Shown one piece after another: positions 21,327 through 31,633 of a DNA stretch of 64,000 bases. A program made the translations under genes and the position numbers. Within the stretch, counting starts at the first letter, position 1; each line of letters opens with the position of its first letter. The DNA is from Ostrinia nubilalis (lineage: Eukaryota; Arthropoda; Insecta; Lepidoptera; Crambidae). The stretch lies in NCBI RefSeq assembly GCF_963855985.1, contig NC_087112.1, positions 5,396,501 to 5,460,500 of the forward strand, written 5' to 3'. The notes beneath the pieces are model-generated. The model worked only from the letters and a program-made list of their open reading frames with translations, had not been told where the DNA came from and did not search any database.

Positions 21327-23652
21327 CAGGGTGTTGATTTCAATCCTCGCCATATTTATTTAGGTGATCTATTATGACTTATATAAACGCATTATCCACC
21401 AAAAAAAAAAATTACAAACTAAAGTAGAATTTTTAGCGAATATTTTCCGTGCGACATCAACTGTACTGTGGCTCGTAATACTGCAATACGTTTCAACTGC
21501 GGCGCGGCACCCATCGAGCTACGCGGATCGCTCGCTTATCATGTCTGATAGTCTACTGAAGGAAGCCACGTAAAATAGGTAGTGTAAATAGGTATTTTTG
21601 TTTGACTAACTAAAGTTAAAGTTCGTTTTAAATTAGTTTGCTGTTTCCTATGTGTGTGTGTGTATTGGAGCGTACCTACGCGCTTTCCGCCACTACCTAC
21701 CGCAATCGCGGGAGTATTTTGTACACAAAATTACCAGATTATTTACTCCCTACATTAAAAAAAACACATTCCTTTAAGTTTAGAACTAGGTACCTACTCA
21801 CCGATGCGACTTCAGATGCGTTTCCACGTGCCCTCCCGTAACAGTAAACCATGTTTACGTACTCACGAGCACTGTACGTATGGTTTGGCATCTTCCTAAC
21901 ACTCACTCACTATTATTACACTCACTATCACACTTTCACTCACTAAATACTCAAAACCGCACGAGAAAACAATCAAAAATCGCAAATTTGCAATTAGAAA
22001 AGTGCATTCGATGAAATACGTCCATCGAATGTCGTCGTGAATCGGTAGTTATCGTTATTCTTCATTTTCAACTAGGTACTTTACGTAATTTTTAACATCA
22101 GAAAAGTTTAATTTCGTCAGTTTAGTACAGGAAGTCTATCAACGAATGAGAATGTAAAAGCGGCGGGAAAAATACTTTGTTTAATCTTTGTGAACTAAAG
22201 ATTCGTCCTATCATTAATGCTCTTAAAGCAAGCTTTCAAAACACTCAAATGCAAATGATTTGTAGATCTTTAATTACTAATCGACGTTATTATTAAAACG
22301 ATAAGAATATCAATAAATTTTGGTAGTTATTTCGTGTAATGAAATTACATTCATTTAAAATAATCCCGAACATGATGATGAATTATTTTATGTAAGTTAT
22401 GAAGAATGGAAGTCTAACCTGAACCTAACTAACATTCGTTCAGGGTATTTAAATTAAACGCCGATAGAAATGAAATTACGTTATTACGGTAGTAGGAAGT
22501 AATAAGTACTAGAAAACAGTTATCAAGCAGAGAGGAAGAGAAAAGTTGAAGTTACAAGGCAAGAAATAAGAAAATAGCGATTGAGTACTAGGTATTCTAA
22601 ATACGAGCTAGATTTCGCGGAGCGTGCGCGCGGCCTCTCTGCGTGGATAGCAAAATCGGACTGATGAACAGAGAAAATCGATGATCCACGATTGAGCGCC
22701 GGCCGCCCGATGACGCCCGAAACACGAAGATGGGGAAGTACCTATTCCGTGCGAGCCCGATGTCCGTGCCGCGCGCAAGGCGGTGGTATTATTGTATTCA
22801 ATTACAAGTCACCGCTCCAAATGAAAGATATGAAATTTTCTTTTAAGATATGAAATTTTGTTTAGGTACTGAAATCAATCGAGTTTAAAAACAAAATCTT
22901 GTCTTATCTCCTATCGAAAGTGAAGGAACAAGAGTTTGCCAGTGTGTTATTTCTAGGTGTTCAGTTTGCGGTATTAAGTAAGTTAAGTTTTATTTTAATA
23001 ATTACTATCGTAAAGACGTAAAAGTTATTAAGGTAGAGAGCTGGAAATGTAAGGAATAACGAACCTGTATGAAAGAGCATTATTGTCACCTGTTTACAGT
23101 ACTTTTGAATGATAAGTAGGTACAAGCTTATCACACACATAAAAACATGGTTCAATTAAAAAATAATAATAATGTAGGTTCTGTAAAAAAATTATTTTGC
23201 GGAAGGAAGCAAATTCGTGTAAAAGGTTTTTTTATTAATTAAAGAGTACTTAATTAATTTGTTTTTAGAACAACAAATAAACTCGTAACATGATAAGGTG
23301 TAAGTAACTAATTTACTCATTACATTTTTAGGGTAGATTTGGATTAAGCTCTGTCCAGTAGTCGTCTTTGAACTCACAGCTGATTGTGGCTGATAGTTGA
23401 CTGACTCATGGGCGAGCGCGGGTAGTGGGGCGCGGGACGGGGGGCGCAGCGCTTGCCCGGGTCACCGGGTGAGCGCCGCGCGCCGTTTGCGTTGGGGGAC
23501 TATTCTGCACTGTAGTGGTCGATTATGGAAATCGTAGATATTTAAAAAATAATAATAAAAAATTTGGAAGTCAGTTTTTTTGCTGATTCGTGATCAGAAT
23601 AAGCTACTTAATCTACTCCCTAAATATGGCGGGTATTGAAATCAACACCCTG
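21327..23652. mobile_element. 2.3-kb Tc1/mariner-like TIR element without transposase
   Basis: The left end CAGGGTGTTGATTTCAAT.C.CGCCATATTTA recurs inverted at the right (AAATATGGCGGGTATTGAAA then TCAACACCCTG). TA flanks both sides (21325-21326 and 23653-23654). The body has no frame with transposase motifs; it has a GC-rich patch at about 23405-23505 and AT-rich DNA elsewhere. It fills most of lgs intron 9. Confidence 0.7.
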
Positions 23653-23751
23653 TATAGAAAGAAAAAGTGTCTAAAATTCCTTGTCAATAAATATACAGTA
23701 TTTGACCCTCTGATTTGTACAGTCGCTATTACAAAAATCTACTACAAAATA

Positions 23752-24066
23752 GCCGGCAATACACGGACCGCTTGAAGCAGTCAGGGTCGACAGCTTCAAG
23801 CTGCGACTGCACAGTGAACTGCAGAGTTCTATGGACGCACATACACGAACCGCTCGAGCAGTTGCAACTGATTCGGGCGGTCGACAGCATGGTGAATTTT
23901 CATCGTGCGGTCAAGCAGTCGCCAGCCATACACTGACTGCTCGAGCTGCCGACAGCTCTCGCAGCAGTTATCATCGGCAGCTTCAAGCTGTTGACTCTTG
24001 ACTACAAGAGTGGTCCGTGTATGTTGATCACTGACTAACTGCTCGAGCTGTCCGTGTATGGCGGGC
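23752..24066. mobile_element. MITE with ATACACGGAC ends
   Basis: The left end GCCGGCAATACACGGACCGC pairs with GTCCGTGTATGGCGGGC at the right. Internally it repeats CTCGAGCAGT/CTTGAAGCAGT and CAGCTTCAAGCTG motifs in both orientations. It ends about 146 bp before the exon 10 acceptor. Confidence 0.6.
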
Positions 24067-24212
24067 CTTAGGCAGTTATTTTAGTTGAACAGAGTTCTAT
24101 CGCCGATATTGTACAATTCGCCTGGAGGTCTTTATTATTTTATTTTATTTTTCTTTCTATGGTGGGTCTCAGATCAAACTCATACAATTAAGGGTTAATA
24201 AAATTGTTGCAG

Positions 24213-26671
24213 GAGGTATAATGATGGACGGAGGCATGATGGGGGGCATGGTGGGGCACGGCGAGTGCGGGCCCGAGCACCACGGCATGCCCGTCAACGG
24301 GCCCATGTGCGACGAGTATGGCCGCGGGAGGAATGTGAGTACACCTGCCATCACCAGGTCACTAGGGGGGCCTGGGGGGCCCGGCGAGTGCGGGCCCGAG
24401 CACCACGGCATGCCCGTCAACGGGCCCATGTGCGACGAGTATGGCCGCGGGAGGAATGTAAGTACACCTGCCATCACCAGGTCACTAGGGGGGCCTGGGG
24501 GGCCCGGCGAGTGCGGGCCCGAGCACCACGGCATGCCCGTCAACGGGCCCATGTGCGACGAGTATGGCCGCGGGAGGAATGTAAGTACACCTGCCATCAC
24601 CAGGTCACTAGGGGGGCCTGGGGGGCCCGGCGAGTGCGGGCCCGAGCACCACGGCATGCCCGTCAACGGGCCCATGTGCGACGAGTATGGCCGCGGGAGG
24701 AATGTGAGTACACCTGCCATCACCAGGTCACTAGGGGGGCCTGGGGGGCCCGGCGAGTGCGGGCCCGAGCACCACGGCATGCCCGTCAACGGGCCCATGT
24801 GCGACGAGTATGGCCGCGGGAGGAATGTAAGTACACCTGCCATCACCAGGTCACTAGGGGGGCCTGGGGGGCCCGGCGAGTGCGGGCCCGAGCACCACGG
24901 CATGCCCGTCAACGGGCCCATGTGCGACGAGTATGGCCGCGGGAGGAATGTGAGTACACCTGCCATCACCAGGTCACTAGGGGGGCCTGGGGGGCCCGGC
25001 GAGTGCGGGCCCGAGCACCACGGCATGCCCGTCAACGGGCCCATGTGCGACGAGTATGGCCGCGGGAGGAATGTAAGTACACCTGCCATCACCAGGTCAC
25101 TAGGGGGGCCTGGGGGGCCCGGCGAGTGCGGGCCCGAGCACCACGGCATGCCCGTCAACGGGCCCATGTGCGACGAGTATGGCCGCGGGAGGAATGTAAG
25201 TACACCTGCCATCACCAGGTCACTAGGGGGGCCTGGGGGGCCCGGCGAGTGCGGGCCCGAGCACCACGGCATGCCCGTCAACGGGCCCATGTGCGACGAG
25301 TATGGCCGCGGGAGGAATGTGAGTACACCTGCCATCACCAGGTCACTAGGGGGGCCTGGGGGGCCCGGCGAGTGCGGGCCCGAGCACCACGGCATGCCCG
25401 TCAACGGGCCCATGTGCGACGAGTATGGCCGCGGGAGGAATGTAAGTACACCTGCCATCACCAGGTCACTAGGGGGGCCTGGGGGGCCCGGCGAGTGCGG
25501 GCCCGAGCACCACGGCATGCCCGTCAACGGGCCCATGTGCGACGAGTATGGCCGCGGGAGGAATGTAAGTACACCTGCCATCACCAGGTCACTAGGGGGG
25601 CCTGGGGGGCCCGGCGAGTGCGGGCCCGAGCACCACGGCATGCCCGTCAACGGGCCCATGTGCGACGAGTATGGCCGCGGGAGGAATGTAAGTACACCTG
25701 CCATCACCAGGTCACTAGGGGGGCCTGGGGGGCCCGGCGAGTGCGGGCCCGAGCACCACGGCATGCCCGTCAACGGGCCCATGTGCGACGAGTATGGCCG
25801 CGGGAGGAATGTGAGTACACCTGCCATCACCAGGTCACTAGGGGGGCCTGGGGGGCCCGGCGAGTGCGGGCCCGAGCACCACGGCATGCCCGTCAACGGG
25901 CCCATGTGCGACGAGTATGGCCGCGGGAGGAATGTAAGTACACCTGCCATCACCAGGTCACTAGGGGGGCCTGGGGGGCCCGGCGAGTGCGGGCCCGAGC
26001 ACCACGGCATGCCCGTCAACGGGCCCATGTGCGACGAGTATGGCCGCGGGAGGAATGTAAGTACACCTGCCATCACCAGGTCACTAGGGGGGCCTGGGGG
26101 GCCCGGCGAGTGCGGGCCCGAGCACCACGGCATGCCCGTCAACGGGCCCATGTGCGACGAGTATGGCCGCGGGAGGAATGTAAGTACACCTGCCATCACC
26201 AGGTCACTAGGGGGGCCTGGGGGGCCCGGCGAGTGCGGGCCCGAGCACCACGGCATGCCCGTCAACGGGCCCATGTGCGACGAGTATGGCCGCGGGAGGA
26301 ATGTAAGTACACCTGCCATCACCAGGTCACTAGGGGGGCCTGGGGGGCCCGGCGAGTGCGGGCCCGAGCACCACGGCATGCCCGTCAACGGGCCCATGTG
26401 CGACGAGTATGGCCGCGGGAGGAATGTGAGTACACCTGCCATCACCAGGTCACTAGGGGGGCCTGGGGGGCCCGGCGAGTGCGGGCCCGAGCACCACGGC
26501 ATGCCCGTCAACGGGCCCATGTGCGACGAGTATGGCCGCGGGAGGAATGTGAGTACACCTGCCATCACCAGGTCACTAGGGGGGCCTGGGGGGCCCGGCG
26601 AGTGCGGGCCCGAGCACCACGGCATGCCCGTCAACGGGCCCATGTGCGACGAGTATGGCCGCGGGAGGAAT
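24213..26671 (+). CDS. lgs: lgs exon 10, minimal end 24334, with 20 alternative in-frame ends up to 26671
   Basis: Acceptor ATTGTTGCAG ends at 24212. The first donor is at 24335 (GTGAGT), giving a 122-bp exon: GIMMDGGMMGGMVGHG followed by a 25-residue segment from GECGPEHHG to GRGRN. The same segment and donor are then repeated so that donors occur every 123 bp from 24335 to 26672. The frame stays open throughout and each donor ends the exon after a complete AAT codon, which fits exon 11 (phase 0). The protein between HD2 and HD3 could therefore carry 1 to 20 copies of a 41-residue unit, of which 25 residues are ancestral exon and 16 are translated former intron. Which donors are used cannot be told from sequence. 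Confidence 0.85.
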
Positions 26672-26677
26672 GTAAGT
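24261..26677 (+). repeat. lgs: 20-copy 123-bp array containing an exon end and a 5' splice site
   Basis: Unit starts (GCGAGTGCGGGCCCGAGCAC) are at 24261, 24384 and so on to 26598, exactly 19 periods of 123 bp with no indel. Each unit has 75 bp of exon, a donor, and 48 bp ending in GGGGGGCCTGGGGGGCCCG. The only variation I found is the third donor base: GTGAGT in copies 1, 4, 6, 9, 13, 18 and 19, GTAAGT in the others. After the last donor the sequence diverges (GTAAGTCTACCTCTACACC). The unit is GC-rich and lacks stops in two forward frames and one reverse frame, which explains the very long open frames on both strands. Confidence 0.97.
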
Positions 26678-26689
26678 CTACCTCTACAC

Positions 26690-26925
26690 CAGCGGTTCCC
26701 AAACTTATTTTGTCTGCTGCCCACTTTGAGAATAAATTCTTTTTAGCGCCCCCATTTGTAGTCGATTGTCGAGTGCTCAGTCGGTGTCTAAGAGTCCTCC
26801 TAGTAAATGACGCCTCCCAAGCCTCTACACAACGTCCCGAATTTTTTTTCTGGGTCTCTTACCGCCCCCCCTTTTAGCCTGCAGCGCCCACAAGGGGGCG
26901 TTATCGCCCACTTTGGGAAAGACTG
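26690..26925. mobile_element. hAT-type MITE next to the last donor of the array
   Basis: Ends CAGCGGTTCCCAAACT and CCCACTTTGGGAAAGACTG, flanked by a perfect 8-bp duplication CTCTACAC (26682-26689 and 26926-26933). It begins 18 bp after the twentieth donor. No coding capacity. Confidence 0.85.
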
Positions 26926-27144
26926 CTCTACACCATAAAGTTAATATACCTAGCGGAATAAACCAACAAAGAACCGAGCGAGCGAGATGTCACTAGCAGC
27001 AACACTGTGATAAAAAGAGATGCGTAATGCCATCGCCGTCGCGCATGCTATCATCTTTGCGTGAGAGGGATGGCAACATATGAAACTTCGGAGAACGTTT
27101 TTCGGGGTAACCCCGCTAATTATCGTCATCATCAGGTCATTGCA

Positions 27145-28455
27145 CTACAGGTTATTAAAAGAAATACCATTAGCCATACCTTTTTGTAAAAGTTGCATAC
27201 TTCTCGAGTTCAGATGTCCAAGACGCTTATGCCACAAATCATGGGATGTCGTGTCTACTGCTGGCGACGCCACTATGGTACACTCCTGTTCCACAGTACT
27301 GGCGTTGTCTGACACCGTGTCGAGTTGATAAACACCGTTAATTTGAGTACCAGTAGCTAGAATTTCATCACCATTGTAAATAATACAAGAATTTCTGTCA
27401 AATTTGACAACATAACCCTTTTTTGTCAAAGCACTGACAGATAATAGATTAGTACTTAAGTTAGGTACGTAATGAGTTTCACTTAGTGTCCTTACACAGT
27501 CTTTTAAACGAACCTGAACTTCACCTAAGCCCGCGGTCGATAGCATTTCACCGTTTGCAATGCTCACTTTAAAAACCTTATTACGATCGCACTTCACCAT
27601 CACTTTTTCACTATTACACATGTGGTTTGTGGCCCCAGAGTCTATGTACCACACGTCACTTTTCACCTTCACGGAGAGTGCCGACAGATTAGCCTTGTTC
27701 TTCTTCCATGGCTTCTTCTGCTGTTTCTGACTCTTTGGCTCGTCCCCGGAGGTCTGCTCTTTGGACGTTGAACTCCTTTTTGGACAGTCCCTCAGCTTGT
27801 GTCCTCTGGCACCACACCCGAAGCACATCTCATGTAGATGTCTTTGTGTGCTTGGGTTCTTCTTTGGGTTCTTCTGTGTAATCAGTGCCGTTTCTTCAGC
27901 TTTCTCTTCCCGTCTTTGGGTTTCCTGAAGTAACTTAGTCGAGATGGCTTCCGTACTTAGCTTGGAAGATGAGTGCTCAATCGCCATGATGAGCGGGTCG
28001 TAATCATCTGTGAGCCCACTCAGTATGATCACCGCAACGAGTTCGTCGTCCAGCGGCGATTCAATTTCACTCAGTTGATGTGAAATTTCTTTTATTTTGT
28101 TCAGGTAAACTTCCATTGAGCTACTATCAGATAATTTTGTATTGAAGAGACTCCGCAGCAAGCCCAATCTCCTGCTCAGACCACGTCCCTCATACGTTTT
28201 CTGTAGTATTGTCCACGCTTCGTGGGCACTTTTGGCAGTGCGTATATGCGGGATTATGGTCGGCGCCACGGACAGCGCGATGCGCGCTAAGGCCTTACCA
28301 TCCTTCTTCTTGTTGTCCTCGTCGGCCACCGCTTCTACGCAGTCCCACAACTCTTCATGGATTAGCACCATTCGCATCGAGAACTTCCACGTGGAGTAAT
28401 TTTCTGCCCCCTTTAGTCTCTCAATGCAATTCTGACCGATTCCCATCGAAGCCAT
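27145..28455 (-). CDS. copia-type retrotransposon gag-protease-integrase N-terminus, truncated
   Basis: A - strand frame; I take the ATG at 28455 (MASMGIGQN) rather than the upstream TTG. The order is copia-like: gag with GAENYSTWKFSMRM, a zinc knuckle CFGCGARGHKLRDC, the aspartic protease WYIDSGATNHMC with the catalytic DSG, and the integrase zinc-binding start LWHKRLGHLNSRSM. The frame stops soon after GISFNN, before the DDE core, and no reverse transcriptase or RNase H follows, so the copy is 3'-truncated and cannot move by itself. It lies antisense in lgs intron 10. Confidence 0.93.
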   Translation of the reverse strand: MASMGIGQNCIERLKGAENYSTWKFSMRMVLIHEELWDCVEAVADEDNKKKDGKALARIALSVAPTIIPHIRTAKSAHEAWTILQKTYEGRGLSRRLGLLRSLFNTKLSDSSSMEVYLNKIKEISHQLSEIESPLDDELVAVIILSGLTDDYDPLIMAIEHSSSKLSTEAISTKLLQETQRREEKAEETALITQKNPKKNPSTQRHLHEMCFGCGARGHKLRDCPKRSSTSKEQTSGDEPKSQKQQKKPWKKNKANLSALSVKVKSDVWYIDSGATNHMCNSEKVMVKCDRNKVFKVSIANGEMLSTAGLGEVQVRLKDCVRTLSETHYVPNLSTNLLSVSALTKKGYVVKFDRNSCIIYNGDEILATGTQINGVYQLDTVSDNASTVEQECTIVASPAVDTTSHDLWHKRLGHLNSRSMQLLQKGMANGISFNNL

Positions 28456-28568
28456 CTTGAATACCGTTCGCCGCTTCCGGTACGGTAATAATTCCAAGTG
28501 CGCGATGTATGACCAATCTCGCGGAAATATGAGTGCTTTTCACTTCTTGCAACTACGCTCTGCTACCA

Positions 28569-28901
28569 TGTTGGAGTTTGGAGCGTAAGAAGGAAAAGAC
28601 CACGAAGATTACCACGGATTTATTTTAGAACATACAGCACACAGAGACTACATGAGATCGAGTGACTGATCCAGAAGTCTGGAAACCTTACATTGACAGC
28701 GGAGTGCCAAATTCAAATATTCAAATATGCTTGCGTTTAACCAAAAAGTTTCTAACTTTCCAACAAGGAGCACGTTTGTTTGTTTCAACAAAAGGACGTC
28801 TACTTCTAGACAAAGACTTCCTCCAAAGATTTCCACGACCGGTCGTGCGCTACCCGCACCCACTAGATTATTAGATCATCGATCCACCGACGCTGCTTAC
28901 A
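28569..28901 (-). mobile_element. copia 5' LTR with adjacent primer-binding site
   Basis: On the - strand a CA end at 28569-28570 is followed directly by TGGTAGCAGAGCG, resembling the TGGTATCAGAGC-type primer-binding sites of copia-group elements. The other LTR end is placed at the TG complementary to 28900-28901 and is uncertain. The second LTR is missing, in line with the truncated coding region. Confidence 0.5.
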
Positions 28902-29096
28902 TTTTCTAGCGGCTGACAGTTTTATGATGTGCGAGCAAAAGCATGACCCTCTCTAATTCACCAGAGACCAAAGAAGGCCTATACTCTCCACGCTGGCCAA
29001 TAGGTTGAGAAGGCCTGAGGTCATACAAAAGCTTTGAATATGAATATCCCTTTATCCTCTATAAACTTACTAAAGTTTTCATTGTTTGTTTCACAG

Positions 29097-29253
29097 ATGG
29101 GTCCAGGTGACCCCGGCGGGTTAGGTCCAGGTGTGAACGTCGGCCAAAAAATGGGACTCCGGAGTCCCAAGAGTCCCGCAAACGCAGACATCGACTGGCA
29201 GAAAATACACCATCAGTTTTTTGATGACCCCAAATCTATGGATACAGAATTAA
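29097..29253 (+). CDS. lgs: lgs exon 11: HD3-like segment
   Basis: Acceptor TTGTTTCACAG ends at 29096; donor GTGAGT at 29254; 52 codons plus one base, phase 0 on entry. It starts MGPGDPGGLGPG and contains ADIDWQKIHHQFFDDPKS. The W-x-K-I-x-H-Q-F-F-acidic-acidic pattern matches HD3 of fly Lgs (WSKIQHQFFEE) and vertebrate BCL9 (WLKLQQEFYEE), a short conserved motif of the family. Confidence 0.92.
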
Positions 29254-29422
29254 GTGAGTATTGTATAATAATACATATCATCCTTACACCGTTTAAAATC
29301 AGCTGTATTTTTGATTTAGAGACAAAAAGGCCGTAAAAAAGCAGACGGGAATGGTTTTTAAATCAAATACTAGCATATGCTTTGTATACTGCACTATAGA
29401 GACTATCTATCTGTCTGTTTAA

Positions 29423-29542
29423 TGCCCGTTTTCACCATCAATCCCTAATTTTTAAGTGACCCCTATGAAAACAAAATTCCTGTTATATGTTATCATAGGG
29501 GTCACTCACTTAAAAATTAAGGATTGATGGTGAAAACGGGCA
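29423..29542. mobile_element. palindromic MITE (family C, copy 2)
   Basis: Begins TGCCCGTTTTCACCATCAAT and ends with the inverse ATTGATGGTGAAAACGGGCA; nearly the same sequence as 19891-20004. Confidence 0.75.
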
Positions 29543-29688
29543 AGAATAACGCTGTAATTCGTACTTGCTACGTTTATAAATTGCGCGGCAGTATTTCCTG
29601 GCAAGCGAATGATCGTGGGTTCCAGTCACACCTTAGGCAGCCACTTTTTTCCCAAAACGATCGATCACCTAATGACGTAATATTGCAG

Positions 29689-29787
29689 GTACACAAGTGA
29701 AATCTCCCTGTTCAGAACGGGGCGGCTGCCTCCCGCCCCCTCCCTACGGGGCGTCTCCTCTACACCGGTCCGCCTCTGTGCCTATTG
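29689..29787 (+). CDS. lgs: lgs exon 12
   Basis: Acceptor ATATTGCAG ends at 29688; donor GTAAGT at 29788. Entering with two bases and leaving one, it encodes QVKSPCSERGGCLPPPPYG and ends LHRSASVPIG. Fly Lgs has a PPPPY and RSASVPI segment at the same place after HD3, which supports the orthology. Confidence 0.93.
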
Positions 29788-30507
29788 GTAAGTTTACTAA
29801 CATCACAGTTAATCACTTCTTTATCTTCAAAAATAGAGTGGAGATAACGCTCCATGGAACAGCTAAACTGAAGAGGAGCGCGCGTTGTAGTGTGACGTCA
29901 CGCATGCCTGTAGTCTGAAGAGTCCTTATACCACAGCTACACTACTCACTTCGATTAAAATTAAGTTCGAAGCGCATATGCACACACTCGTGCAACCTCG
30001 CGAGGAACCCATTCTCTCCGAGTCCGCAAACGTACTCATGGATGTTCAAATGGCAGCTGCCATTTCAGTGTGAGCCCAATCAATGTGCACTCTCACTTAT
30101 AATGATAAAGTTCAAATACTAAGGACGATGTCTCGACGAGCTAGCAGAGTAGTATAGTCAGACGGTTTGTGCTTAAACTTCGGAACGCTTCGAGTCTTGA
30201 TTCGGCCGCAAAACTGACAACGTTCGGAAGTCGGGCGAGATTGCTCGAAACGAAGTGAAAAGCGCGTCTACACTACTTCGATGAAGCTAGTGTAGCTGAC
30301 CCGTTTTCCTAGGTGAACGACAACGCAACGTGATGCGAAAATATGAAGTAGTCGTTGTTAGTGTCACGTGTCATGACATGTGTCAACGTCACAAAGTATT
30401 GGTAACATTTCGCCGCGTCGCTTCATGTCGCGTTCCTTCGCTTACCTAGGACAACGGGTGAAGGGACATATTGAACAGGTGAAATCAGCATCAATTTCTC
30501 CCTCCAG

Positions 30508-30645
30508 CGACGCAGTCCCCTGGCCACGGGTCGGTACAAATGCCGATGTCTGCGGAGGGCTCGCGAGCGGGGTCAGGCCTCAGTTCGCCGCATCACGCGC
30601 TCACGCACCCGCCGCATTGCAAGCCCGCGCCCAAGGACGCGCCAG
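30508..30645 (+). CDS. lgs: lgs exon 13
   Basis: Acceptor TTTCTCCCTCCAG ends at 30507; donor GTGGGT at 30646. With the base from exon 12 it reads ATQSPGHGSVQMPMSAEGSR and later GLSSPHHALTHPPHC. ATQSP directly after SVPI matches fly Lgs (SVPIATQSPNP), which supports this acceptor over the alternative at 30479. It leaves one base. Confidence 0.88.
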
Positions 30646-30839
30646 GTGGGTCACAGTCCTCCTCAATACAATGGGATGAACTCGGCACGCGTGAGCTAAA
30701 ACGACAGTCGGGACGCTTGATAGCGCGTATTCAAATTCCTTCTTTTTTTTTCAGTAGTCATTCAATAACTTCATAGATGTAGATTTATTTTCTATTTTTT
30801 TTATTTTGTGTTGCACAAATTACGTTAGCCCGTAGTGCT

Positions 30840-30965
30840 CTGGTGGATTATCATTGTGTTACGAGTGGCCTCACCACAAGAGTTGCACGGTGACGGGGTT
30901 TGAACCCGTGTTCCTGTTGGCCAGTCCGACCCCGTCCCCATTCGGCTATCGTGGCTTCGAAATTG
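30840..30965 (-). repeat. tRNA-derived SINE fragment
   Basis: Read on the - strand it has an A-box-like TAGCCGAATGG and a B-box GGTTCAAACCCC within a 5-bp stem ACGGG/CCCGT, at tRNA-like spacing. The flanking acceptor arms do not pair, so it is better explained as a SINE head than as a tRNA gene. Confidence 0.5.
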
Positions 30966-31504
30966 CAAGGAAATATCTAAGTGCCCGTAATATACATAAT
31001 ATTTATTCATTACGTTTAGGTGTGTGTCTCAACTTTAGGCGGACTGTCGACAAGATCGATTTAATCGTAAGAAGGCTAGAGCGCGACCTCGTATTTTGGA
31101 AAGGGTGCAAAGTTCCATCTTTGATTACTTGTATAAACACATTAATAAGATGCTTATTTATTTCCGGAAACCCTTTATTTTACTGTCCTTTTAGCTCATG
31201 GGTTAATTAGGTAAGTGTGAAATAAAACGCATGATTTTCTTAGTCACTTAGAAGCCATAGAAGTAAGCCAGCATGATTTGTGTTAGACATTTTCCCAACC
31301 ACGGCAGATATTCCAACGTCTGTTGATGTTATTTATTTAGCGTTTTATTTTGTTTTAAATTTTGTTTTTTCTGTAGTTGTAATGCGTATTTTTTGTTTTC
31401 CCCCTCCCCCGCAAAACGCTTGACGCTTGAAATCCCGTGTGATCTCTCGGATGTTAATGTTGGATGGAACATTGGACCAAACGTTGGGCGAGTAGAGATA
31501 CTAG

Positions 31505-31633
31505 AGAAGTTGGACGACGGCGTGTTTGTGCGAACACTCCAATGCCTGGCCGCGGCGCAGAAGGGACACAAGGAGCCCAGCCTCATGCCTGTCCCGTCGC
31601 CGCAGCAGATATCCTACCTCAACCAATTCGAAG
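31505..31633 (+). CDS. lgs: lgs exon 14 (5' boundary uncertain)
   Basis: Donor GTAACG at 31634. The frame fixed by exon 15 reads GHKEPSLMPVPSPQQISYLN and ends QFEG at the junction. The entering phase needs one base from exon 13; AG sites giving that phase are at 31503-31504, 31494-31495 and 31491-31492, none with a good pyrimidine tract. I list the nearest. The part from about 31555 is the more convincing. An additional small exon upstream cannot be excluded. Confidence 0.7.

Noticed and set aside
24261..26677. CRISPR-like array
   Set aside because: Units are contiguous and identical with no unique spacers, in an animal gene with introns.
24169..26724. 851-residue open frame on the - strand through the array
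   Set aside because: It is a by-product of a 123-bp stop-free unit repeated in register; the host gene, splice sites and phases are on the + strand.
24265..26877. 870-residue + strand frame with RARAPRHARQRAHVRRVW repeats
   Set aside because: It is the other stop-free frame of the same array and does not match the phases of exons 9 and 11.
30380..30679. Alternative frame through exon 13 (KSASISPSSDAVPWPRVGTN)
   Set aside because: The acceptor at 30507 with the other frame gives ATQSPGHG, which continues the SVPI-ATQSP order known from fly Lgs.
30880..30962. tRNA gene on the - strand
   Set aside because: A and B boxes are present but the acceptor stem does not pair; a SINE head explains it better.
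31393..31504. Extension of lgs exon 14 upstream (frame reading FSPSPAKRLTLEIPCDLSD)
   Set aside because: No AG acceptor with the right phase exists farther upstream than 31492, and the sequence has no family match, so I kept the shorter exon.
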